Positions 11,846 through 20,996 of a DNA stretch of 64,000 bases are shown piece by piece. The notes beneath the pieces are model-generated. The model did no database searches, was not told where the DNA came from, and saw nothing but the letters and a program-made list of their open reading frames with translations. The position numbers were made by a program, and so were the translations under genes. Origin of the DNA: Ramazzottius varieornatus (lineage: Eukaryota; Tardigrada; Eutardigrada; Parachela; Ramazzottiidae); assembly GCA_001949185.1 (NCBI GenBank), contig BDGG01000002.1:837481-901480 (forward strand), read 5' to 3'. Each line of letters begins with the position of its first letter. Within the stretch, counting starts at the first letter, position 1.

Positions 11846-12491
11846 TGTCACGAAGAAGTTAGGAGCAGGAAGGCCGAAAGATTTACCGATATAGACCTTT
11901 TTCAGACATGATGAGTTGGAGGATAAGTCGGTCTGTCTGGTGGAAGGATGCTCGACCAAGCTTAAAGGAATGAATACAGGAAACAACCGGCTTCATCTGA
12001 TGAAGCACCCAGTGGCAAACAAGGAGTTTCTAGCGATGTGTGAGAAGCAGAAAGCTCAGAAGGAGCAGAAGGGCGGCGGAAAACATCACCAGCCGACGTT
12101 GGCAGAGATGGCCATACATAGAGCAAGAAGAATCCAGCAAGGAGAATCCAAGGCAAGCGCATTGTTCAAATCCAAATCTTTATACATGAATAAGCTTACC
12201 GGTCTCTACAATGGCTTACCGGTCTTTACACTTGCAGGTATGACAGTATCCTGAAAAAAGTTGGCGTTTACGTTCTGCGATCACCGTCAATGACTCTTAA
12301 TGGAGTCGAAGATGATAGCTTCAAGGATCTGATTTACCATTTGGACCCCAGGGCGCTAAAGCCCACGTCGAAGCTCGTACGTGCATCTATGGATCTTATC
12401 GAACGGTAGCTTTGTCAAAATATCAAAGATTTATTGAAGAATGCAGGAAGAATCTGCTTTACAACAGGTATGATACAGTATCACTGTTTAC

Positions 12492-12520
12492 GTTGGAATT
12501 CCAACTGATGGACCTCCAAC
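12492..12520. repeat. Paired 14-bp palindrome, copy 2 (intron)
   Basis: GTTGGAATTCCAAC and GATGGACCTCCAAC are separated by 1 nt, within the transposase intron that ends at 12534. Confidence 0.9.
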
Positions 12521-13225
12521 ATGTCGTTTTCCAGATATTTGGACGGAGAAGGGGATGACCGAAGCGTTCCTCGGAATCACAGCACACTTTGCGGACAAGA
12601 AGACCCATGTAAGGCACCACCTCTACCGACTACTCCCGATATCCGTGCTTCTTGCACACTCTACAGCTCGTGGTCAAGTTGTTCGAGAAGAGTCCGCCGA
12701 TCAAGGATTTCATGGCGAAAGTTCGCGCGATTGTAAATAGCTTCGGCCATTCTCACACCGCCGTCGCTGCACTTATGGCGCGGACTGGCGGTCTGGAGCT
12801 TATCTCAGACAACACGACACGATGGTCCAGCACTCTTCTGATGGCGGAAAGAATGGTCAAAATTCAGGCTGCTGTAGAAACGATGATCGTGGTTGAGAAA
12901 CTAGTCAAACTACTTAACGTATCTCAAGGTGAATGGCTAGTGCTGAAAGGAATTGTCAAGTTCCTTGGCAAGTTCACTGTCTAATCCTTTCTATGTAGAC
13001 ATTCAAGTCGACATAGTGGTACGCTTCGGTGAATGGTTGAACCATGAACACTTAACGTTCGATCCCATCATGATGGTAGCAACTCTGTTACATCCAGCGC
13101 TACGCCGACTTCTGACGGAGAAGGAGCAAACCATGGCAATGAGTGTTCTGCAGTACGACAAGAAGTGGAATTCGACTGTCAACGATGATTCTTCTGGTTC
13201 CACGAATACAGGTGACTAAACTCTC

Positions 13226-13254
13226 TTTGGAGTTCCAAATGTTGGAATTCCAAC
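13226..13254. repeat. Paired 14-bp palindrome, copy 3 (intron)
   Basis: TTTGGAGTTCCAAA and GTTGGAATTCCAAC are separated by 1 nt, inside a short transposase intron (about 13211-13273). Confidence 0.9.
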
Positions 13255-13667
13255 TCATCGTCTTTGTTTCTAGGTCACGATCAACCTCAGTCCAAGGTCG
13301 GTGACGACGACGAGTTTTCGCACCTCACGGAACTTCTGGCTCGTGCTCCAGTGAATACTACAGCAGAACAACAGCAGTTGCCTATAGAACGTCAGTTAAA
13401 CTCTTACATGCTCTCAGCAACTGCAGCCGCCTTCCCACAGAAGAGCGAACCAAGCAAGTTCTGGTTACAAAATACAACTGAGTATCCTGAGCTGAGTGCT
13501 TTCGCTTTTGATGTTCCTGCAATACAATGCTCTTCGGCGCCATCGGAAATACTGTTTTCGACAGCAGGTGATGCTACAGCCGGTAAAAAGAATCGACTTG
13601 GCGGTGAAAGATTGGAACAGAAAGTTTTTGTTAGACGAAATGCTAAATATTACTGTTGCTGAAAGAT

Positions 13668-13696
13668 GTTGGATCTCCAACCGTTGGAATTCCAAC
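13668..13696. repeat. Paired 14-bp palindrome, copy 4 (after transposase stop)
   Basis: GTTGGATCTCCAAC and GTTGGAATTCCAAC are separated by 1 nt, starting 6 nt after the transposase stop codon. Confidence 0.9.
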
Positions 13697-14125
13697 CACT
13701 ACTAATTATTACTGTACAATGAACTATTCCATCCTGTGTTATTCCATGGCACCAATGTTACTTTTCTATTTCATTTTCGATTTACCGTTGTAATTATTAA
13801 AAAAAGAAAGACCGTCAAAAATACTGCACCAACAGTGACACCAAAGAGCCATAAGTGCTACAGGAAAAACCGAAGGGACGTACACTGCAGGACACGATTC
13901 TGTCCGGTCATCAACACGACAGAGTTATGGGCTATCTAACAATCAAACATGGAAACCAAAAGCCAAGGGGTATAACACTTGTTCCGTGGCCACAACTCTA
14001 CCGTAATAATGTTTACCAGGGCAGGTTTCGACTGAACAGGACTACCATCAATCAGCCATACAGTAATGCTAAGACCGAACGGACAGAATTGCGTCCCGTG
14101 CTGTAACTACACCAGTAGAGAAACT

Positions 14126-15055
14126 CTAAACAAGATCTTTACCACGATACATGGAGCAGTAGTCAGGAGTTCGCTGCTCGAAATCTAAGTCCTCTTGCTT
14201 ACGATCGAGAACACGACGACTGTCTTCCGCAGCATACCTATGTGCGTCATCTCTGTCTTCTCTTGCTCGCTTGTCCTCCAACTCTTGCTTTTCACGAAGT
14301 TTCGCTCGTTGTCCTCTTGTTCCCGAGTTAACTGCGTCTGCTTTTTCTGCTGGTCGCGCCAAGTCACGAACTTCTGAGTGGCACGGATGTAGTTGGCCGC
14401 TCGAGTCTTATCTCGATGCGCGTGGTAGTAGGTCTTGGGATGATTTACTGCGGACGCAGCTGGAACTCTAACCAAAGTTGGATTTCCAACGGGAACATTC
14501 ACAGCTTGAGGAATGACGACGGGCAGCGTTTGGGGTTTCGCAGTTTGAAGCTCGGTAGATCTTGTTGGAATTCCAACTGTATTTGGAGTTCCAAACTTGT
14601 TAGCTGATCCCACGCTAACAATGTCCGAACGCCATCGGCGCATCAAGATGGGACGGGGCATCATAAGTGACACTTCATTGCGACCTGCAACTTCACAAAA
14701 TAAATTAGTCGGTTACAAATGACCATGCTTCACTTGTCTCCCATACCTTCGTAAGTAGTTTCCGACTTTTCACTCTTCGCCAGTGGATTATTCGACACCG
14801 TTTCATCCTCGTAGTTCAACTCTGAAAGATAGGAAAAAAAGGTATTATTGACGTCATGAGCTACGCATAATTGCAGTGCAAAACTGATGGTAACGCATGA
14901 CGTCACAATATAAACTATAATACATTCGATACAGGACGATCCGGCCCTGATCCAGACTTTACATAAGACTTACGAATAGTCTTCAAAGCGTCAGCAGTGT
15001 TCGTCAGGCTCTTCGAGCTTTCCATGGCGTCCTTCAAGAGAGCGGACACAGTGGA
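14126..15055 (-). CDS. Second gene of the hAT element, coiled-coil, unidentified
   Basis: A candidate spliced frame starts at MSTVSALLKDAMESS (about 15055), continues through an acidic exon ending 14757 (NYEDETVSNNPLAKSE), and enters a long exon from about 14686. That exon encodes a basic stretch, VGxPT-type repeats, a DKTRAANYIRA segment and a charged coiled coil. The coil continues best in an adjacent frame (LREKQELEDKRARED to a stop at 14126), so there is a one-base slip near 14290 or an unrecognised junction. It resembles no transposase domain; the charged tail looks like a DNA-binding or accessory protein. It lies wholly inside the hAT termini and is antisense to the transposase. Exon ends are tentative. 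Confidence 0.45.
14459..14490. repeat. Paired palindrome, copy 5 (second gene exon)
   Basis: A decayed GCTGGAACTCTAAC and GTTGGATTTCCAAC are 4 nt apart. On the minus strand they encode VGNPT-LVRVPA. Confidence 0.85.
14564..14595. repeat. Paired palindrome, copy 6 (second gene exon)
   Basis: GTTGGAATTCCAAC and TTTGGAGTTCCAAA are 4 nt apart. On the minus strand they encode FGTPN-TVGIPT. Confidence 0.9.
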
Positions 15056-15792
15056 CATCTCTGCTTTGCCTGCAAAGAAGCGAAGAAACATACAGCACGA
15101 CAACATAGGACTTACAGTATGATTTGCCAATGGTTTTCCAGATTGTACAGTCTCGTACAAGTTAACTCTTACTTTTGTAACTAACGTCAAACGAAAACCA
15201 GCGAAACCACGTTTGCTGTAGATTCGAGCTTCAATCCGTAGTATTCCACACTCTTTAAATAATCACCCAGCTTCTCCACCACAACAGAACAACGGCATGC
15301 GGTGTGCGGTCAGATTCTTGAGATGGCGAAGAGACCTACAGCTCGCGCTACCGACACCTGAAGAATCCAACTTCCTTTGGGATGAACAAGCTGTTTTCCG
15401 AGTCCTTGTTCCGCAATAATCAAACGAAAGCTCTTGCAAACAAAAGAGATAGCAGGAAGAAAAGCTGGAGAGTGGTGCGAGAACGGCGTGGAGGACACGA
15501 GAGAATACAGACAGAAAATTTTGACGGACATGTGGAATGACTACTATCTGAACAAGATGACATAACAACGGATACATATCCCTGCTGATTACTCGGTTAA
15601 TGCGAACTTACAGACGGACCATATTTAAAACAATTTTTATTAGAGATCCAGATGTAATTAAAATTAACAGATAATAGAGAATTCAGCCAATCCAAACCTG
15701 CAACAATTAAAATTACGGTTTGAGAAAAATTTTACTAATTGTAATAGAGATTAAAATTCCAAAACCACTAGTAGAATAACACTGGTTCTGAC

Positions 15793-16513
15793 TAGAGCTC
15801 TTAACGGATGGATCAGACAGTCATCCGGATAAGATCAGATGCCGATCCGGATGGATCCGGAAAGCAGTCGAATGGATAGAACTCCCATCCGAATCGGTTG
15901 CCAATGGATGGGTCTTCTGTCCGGATGATCCGGATCTTATCTGGATAAAAACTCGAAGCTTGGCTTAGAGACTTACAGTTGACACAACGAATTGTAATTC
16001 GTAGGTTTTGACAGGCTGTGTTGCCAGAGAGCATAGACGAAACGATTTAATAATCCTCCGTCAACATAGTCTGCATATACTCAAAAATTAAATTCCAAGA
16101 CCTTAAATGACAAGACAGAGATTGCGTAAACAAAACTACGCTCAAAAGACAAGCTTGTTGGGAGATTGCGAATTTCTGTCAGATTACCCGCTGGTGTATT
16201 GGACTATTTGATTTTGCGTTAGTAATTTTGGTTCTGTCCGGATAGAGAGCCGGATGGATGGAGAGCTTATCCGGATTCCATCCGGACGCCCACATCCGGA
16301 CGCACAACATCCGGATGATTATGGGCGGCCGGAGCGGCAAAAATGAGGTTGGTAGATGATTGGCATCTCAATAATAATGATAAAGTTCCAAGCAGTTTCA
16401 ATCTACTAAGATATCAATATCGGGTTCCGATGTCCGAATCCGTCTATCAAATACTACCAAATATAGTAAATACTGAAACCATCCACCATCATTTGCTCTA
16501 GTGGAATATTACT
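15793..16513. repeat. TCCGGAT-rich region of the outer hAT element
   Basis: Two clusters (about 15808-15945 and 16232-16318) contain a dozen or so TCCGGAT/ATCCGGA heptamers in both orientations, several as the palindrome ATCCGGAT. No coding sequence. They are probably internal or subterminal repeats of the non-autonomous element. Confidence 0.65.
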
Positions 16514-16538
16514 ATATTAGAACATCACTACGTTCGAC

Positions 16539-18032
16539 GGATGATTTACGCAGTGAATTGTCGAAACTGTAGATCGGCTTTACACATTCAACTACGGCCC
16601 TGCTCTCACCGTCAAATCACAAATCCACATTTTCGTAATTCCTCAAAAGCGCTCTACGCGCTGGTCCAACACCCGTTCTCCGGTTCATTAAGGTAGAAGT
16701 TGGTTAGTCATGACGAATTTTCTGTTGCAACTTGTATTGTGGCAGCTCGTACGCGACAACTGCGTAAATGTCGATTTTAGGCTGTCGAGCACTGAGCCAA
16801 AGGTCCAAAAGTACGTTGCGACTTTGCTGCGTACTGATGGGTGGTACTTTTAGCCTCCTGGCCAACCCATCCAACATTTTTTATGGATTCTTTTACGACC
16901 AAAGTTCTTGGTTCGCTAGGCGGGTCAACTTGGCCGTTTTAGAAAGTTAAGATCAACTCTTGATCATCCCGCTACGGGGCAAGATCAACTGATAGGATAT
17001 CTGATCCTCAGTATGTACGATCCTCCACACAGTCGTATGCGTGAATCCGTCCCGGGTAGTGGGCACGCGGCAGACCGGCCAATCAACGGTCAGCAGTCAA
17101 TCAATCGAACAGATTTGCGCCATTAGTACATAATCAGGTAATCAATGACATGCTGGGCTAACCGAGTTTGATACTGCACATTCAGAAATTCTTCTGAAAT
17201 TTTCTGGGAGTTTTTGGAGTTTTTCTAGCTTCACTAAGTTTTTGCTGCGTCATGAACTAGAGCCCCATCAATTAATTCGGTACAAGTCAACTGGAGTAAA
17301 CGGCCGATTGATTAAAACAAAATTGATTCGTCTCAGCACCCTGCCGATCGGACAAATGGACAGTGGCACCAACCTTACCGTACGATCGGCAGAGTATAAT
17401 GTCCGACCGACAGGGTGTGATGTACGACCGACACGATATGGCGTAACTCGTGCTACCTGGTAGGTAGATAGGTAGGTTGACCGCTAGGGGCTGACCACTG
17501 GTCTTGCTAGGTTGACCACAGATACCTAGCCACTGGCAATAGTGGGCTGGCTGCCCAATCGCAGAATGGCCCATCCTCGCTGTCTATTGGTCAGCGGGCC
17601 TAGCAAGCGGTCGGGGCGGAGTCCACAGTTTACTTGAGTTGATTATTTGAGTGAAAGACGTTCTTTATTATGTCAGATGTGAATGAACCCGCATCGCCAT
17701 CCTTTGATCTTTCCGCCGCAGGCTCAGGCTCGCCATAGTTTGAGCGGAGTTAAGGGTTATTGAATACTGAACAGCTTCCTACTGCTGACTCAACCGGTCT
17801 GTGATTCATTCAATAGCGTCACCGGAAGCCGGAAAGACGTGTGACAATTTCGCAAAATCACCCGTCGATCGCTGGCGCTGACGTCATGTGCTAAATCATA
17901 TTTTGATTTTTCCAGATGGAATAATCGCGAGTTTGGGCGAATTCCGATTACTTTACGTTTCTTCCCGTTATAAGCAGTCGTTCCTAGTGCTGAAAGCACA
18001 GGGTTTCAAAATTTGTACTCATCACTACGGAA
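16539..18032. other. Intergenic region upstream of lipoyl synthase
   Basis: No conserved gene seen. It holds short CGACCGAC-type motifs (17380-17440) and TAGGTTGACC-type motifs (17460-17520) of low complexity. Confidence 0.45.
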
Positions 18033-20733
18033 ATGTTGCAAAGGCTAACTTCACCACGACTGGCGTGCCGTCTCTGTCATATTGAGAAAGTGGAGGTAAG
18101 TTCAAGTCCCTCAATCAGCTGATGGTTGATCTTGGGTCGGTTGATTGACCGAAGCTCAGACTCTCGATTACGAGTCTTCCATCCGTGATGTTTTCGTTCT
18201 ATTCTTAGAGTTTCCTTTCTGCGCGGAGTGGCTCAACGTTGGCAGAGAAGAAGGAAGACATCGCTAATGGTCCTGGTTTGTCGGATTTTATCAGTGGCGA
18301 AGTCACGAACACATGGGGAGACTATCAGGGAAAACTTCGACGGGGAGCTGGCGACACAGAACGGTAGAACCATGTGTTGTCCTCGTTTCGTCTGTGTCTT
18401 ACCCGTTTTGTCCTGCAGACTCAGGTTACCTCCATGGCTAAAGACGAAGATTCCGACTGGGAAGAACTTCAACAGGCTGAAAAATGACTTGCGGGAGCTG
18501 AATCTAAACACGGTAAGCGAGCCGTAAATTTCGTCCCGGGTACAGTTATATGTGTATCCCAGTTACCTATGTACAGCAACCGGTTGGTAAAGCAAAGTGC
18601 GCCGGTTGATCAAATCTAGCAGGTGAAATGCGCAGGACGTCATGCGTTATGTATTACGAGGCAATCAATTTATTCAATCAATGCAATGATCAAAAGCACC
18701 ATTCCGCTGTAAACTATGCTGGATCCAGAACAGGAGAAAGACAAGCACAGGACACACTCTCAGTTTGGACGATAACCTAGGAATCGTACAGGGATCTGAG
18801 GAACTGAATGTGAAACCAACAGCAGCTGGAAGGAAAGACGCATCCATCTTTTCTCGTTGCTGGCTTTTCCTTCAACGATGCGCAGCTGGTGAGAGTAGCT
18901 TGACGATCTGGAACAGTTGTAGGGCGTAGGGTGGAAGGTAGACGTAACAGGCGTAGGAGACGATAGCTAGCACTGTCAAGAAGCAAACATCGGCCAGGCG
19001 TCGCTCCCAGGGATCGAGCATGAAGGTGCACGTCACCAGACTGAACTGAAAGTACAGCCAACGCAGGCGCTGGAAGACACTCAGCTTGTCCTTGGGATTC
19101 ACCATCTCCCAGTGCTCTGGTACTATGTCTGCACCCATTTCTTTGGCTCCGTCGAAGTAAATGAACAGAACGAGGAGAAAGATTGCAGGAAATGACGAGC
19201 TTCCTCAAAACGTTAAAAACATTCGAAAATAAAAACGAAATAATTCCAAAAGTACCTATAATCAACAATCAATCCTCGATCGCTGACGTCATAGGAATTC
19301 CAGCTTTTGTGCCCAGTGTCAACGAGTCGTCGTGAACCTTGCTCTGGCATTGCATGTTAGGGTGGTGGAAGCATGAGTAACTCGGTCAGATCGATGCTGG
19401 GATAGGCAGTTTTTATTCGACCGCGATATACTGTATTGGGGCAGACGGTTTTCTTTTAGACTCTCAGCCTCATAACAATGAATTTCCTTCTTTTGTAGGT
19501 TTGCGAGGAAGCCAAGTGCCCGAATATTGGTGAATGCTGGGGCGGAGGGGAGCATGGAACAGCGACGGCGACCATTATGGTAAAACCTGATAACGCACAG
19601 CCAGATGTGATCTCACGCGAGAACGGAGTCCAGTGTTTTCTTCTTTCTAGCTCTTGGGTGATACCTGTACGCGTGGCTGTCGCTTCTGTTCGGTCAAAAC
19701 CTCGCGGACACCTCCACCACCTGACATTAACGAGCCAGAGAACACGGCCATCGCGTTGGCCAAATGGGGATTGGGTTATGTCGTACTCACTACCGTTGAT
19801 CGTGATGGTGAGTGGAACTTCCCACATGTTTAACTCAATTGTGGAACCTGCTCTTGTTGTCTTACAGACTTACCCGACGGTGGAGCCGCTCATCTAGCAA
19901 AGACGATTAAGGAAATAAAGCGGAGGATACCTTCCTTGTTGGTCGAATGCCTGACCGGTGACTTTTACGGGAAACTAACCGATGTGGAAACCGTGGCGCT
20001 TTCCGGACTTGACGTTTACGCTCACAATATCGAAACCGTGGATAGGCTGCAGAAGTAAGCTCAAATTCCGCATACGGAAGATCGCGGAACAAACTCGACC
20101 ATATCAAGTGGCGCACGTTTCCAGTCATCAGCACCGGAAACATGCGCCACTGAAAGAAAAACACTCGATCTTTTAAACCTTTCAGTCTTTTCTTCACGCT
20201 GCGCTTTTCTTGTTAGGTTTGTGAGGGACCCACGAGCCGGTTATCAGCAAACGCTCAGTGTTCTTCGACACGCCAAAGAAACGAACCCCTCCTTACTGAC
20301 CAAAAGCTCCGTCATGTTAGGCCACGGTGAGAAGGATGAGGAAGTGTTACAAACGCTGAAAGGTGATTCCTTATTCCGATCATTTTTTAGAGAAGAAACT
20401 GACCATGAAACATTTCTTCCAGATTTGAGAGCCAACAATGTGGACTGTGTGACGTTGGGTCAGTACATGCAGCCGACCAAGAGGCACTTGAAGGTACGTT
20501 TTCTGTTGAACACGACGGTTCTCTGCTCGTACAAAGGGTCCTGGTTGTAGGTTGTGGAGTATGTCACTCCGGAGAAGTTTGCCTATTGGAGTAAAGTTGG
20601 TAACGAGCTGGGCTTTTCCTACACGGCCAGTGGACCTCTTGTGAGGTCCTCGTATCGAGCAGGCGAATTTTACATTGCCGCCTTGCTCAAAGCTAGAAAG
20701 GAAGACTCTCCCAAGATGGAAATCGCCTTGTAA
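18033..20733 (+). CDS. LIAS: Lipoyl synthase, mitochondrial
   Basis: Nine exons (18033-18095, 18209-18363, 18419-18512, 19499-19579, 19651-19807, 19868-20054, 20217-20362, 20423-20493, 20551-20733) give 378 aa, about the family length. A basic/hydrophobic leader ([14 protein letters not shown]) looks like a mitochondrial presequence. The auxiliary 4Fe-4S cluster motif [12 protein letters not shown] spans the exon 3/4 junction; the radical-SAM CTRGCRFC motif follows. The carboxy end keeps [10 protein letters not shown], which carries the family's conserved serine cluster ligand. The enzyme inserts two sulfurs into the octanoyl chain on the H protein and E2 subunits of 2-oxoacid dehydrogenases, using its auxiliary cluster as sulfur source. 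Everything needed for activity appears intact. Intron 3 houses an antisense gene. Confidence 0.96.
18872..19138 (-). CDS. Serine palmitoyltransferase small subunit (ssSPT), nested in LIAS intron
   Basis: A single-exon 88-aa protein. The signature of SPTSSA/SPTSSB is visible: [20 protein letters not shown] followed by WERR, with two hydrophobic segments (about 29-46 and 52-75) separated by the conserved DPWER turn. It is about 15 residues longer at the amino end than vertebrate SPTSSA. These ER membrane subunits bind the SPTLC1/2 heterodimer, raise its activity and set acyl-CoA preference in the first step of sphingolipid synthesis. It lies entirely in intron 3 of the lipoyl synthase gene on the opposite strand. 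The start MGADIVPEH was chosen as the first ATG of the frame after an upstream stop. Confidence 0.85.
   Translation of the reverse strand: MGADIVPEHWEMVNPKDKLSVFQRLRWLYFQFSLVTCTFMLDPWERRLADVCFLTVLAIVSYACYVYLPPYALQLFQIVKLLSPAAHR
20105..20152. repeat. GTGCGCCACT-type hairpin module (LIAS intron 5)
   Basis: Arms CAAGTGGCGCACGTTTCC and GGAAACATGCGCCACTG form a stem of about 17 bp with a loop of about 13 nt. Confidence 0.85.
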
Positions 20734-20996
20734 CATTTGCTGCTTGGAGAGTGTTTTATTCCTAAAGAAATATTTAAAGTTTAGAACTACTGTAGCATGT
20801 CAAGCTGTATGGGAGTTTTGAACATTTGCAGCCTTGGCTGTTTGGTTCACTGTAATCCGAGATAAGGCTTCTGCGTGACAGCGTAAGGTCTAGCTTAAAT
20901 TTTTTTCGTCCAGCATCGCCTGCAAATGATTCACGGCACGTGAAGATACCTGGTGGGCTTATGTAAACACACACCGTGCATTCACAATTACACAGC

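Larger units (their letters stand above)
11637..13662 (+). pseudogene. hAT transposase with BED zinc finger (disrupted)
   Basis: Reading from ATG 11637, one frame runs through a basic/proline-rich leader, a BED zinc finger (C-x4-C in VCLVEGC, H-x4-H in RLHLMKH), and the RNase-H core start (RICFTT spliced to DIWTEKG after an intron ending 12534). The CFLHTLQLVVK helix, the NTTRWSS block, a conserved LLHPALRRLL segment, and the hAT dimerisation tail (LNSYMLS, FWLQN) follow. Lesions: in-frame TAG at 11706, 11892 and 12407, and an apparent deletion plus frameshift between the first core block and the helix near 12620-12655. Introns carry paired palindromes. The first TAG in the finger sits where the family has a conserved Trp. 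This copy should not make functional transposase. Confidence 0.85.
11103..15784 (+). mobile_element. hAT superfamily DNA transposon, 4.68 kb
   Basis: The perfect 8-bp target duplications GTTCTGAC (11095-11102 and 15785-15792) flank terminal inverted repeats beginning CAGTGTTATTCTACTA, matching over 19 of 20 bp. AT-rich subterminal regions carry repeated AATTTTACT/AGTAAAATT motifs on both sides. Inside are a degraded hAT transposase (+) and a second gene (-). Superfamily features agree: 8-bp duplication, CAGTG terminus, BED finger and carboxy-terminal hAT dimerisation region. Confidence 0.95.
11046..16530. mobile_element. Outer non-autonomous hAT element, interrupted by a younger hAT
   Basis: The perfect 8-bp duplications CGTTCGAC at 11038-11045 and 16531-16538 bound inverted termini TAGCGATGTTCTAATAT (left) and ATATTAGAACATCACTA (right). 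Removing the nested element leaves about 0.8 kb without coding capacity, rich in TCCGGAT motifs. The 8-bp duplication and the TAG..G terminus fit the hAT superfamily. Confidence 0.85.

Noticed and set aside
11637-12409. TAG recoded as tryptophan
   Set aside because: TAG ends intact genes in the window (cyclase at 5961, TMED at 9879, astacin at 53504), so the internal TAGs are ordinary nonsense mutations in decayed elements.
17380-17540. Tandem repeat array of CGACCGAC/GGTTGACC
   Set aside because: Short irregular motifs without a consistent period.
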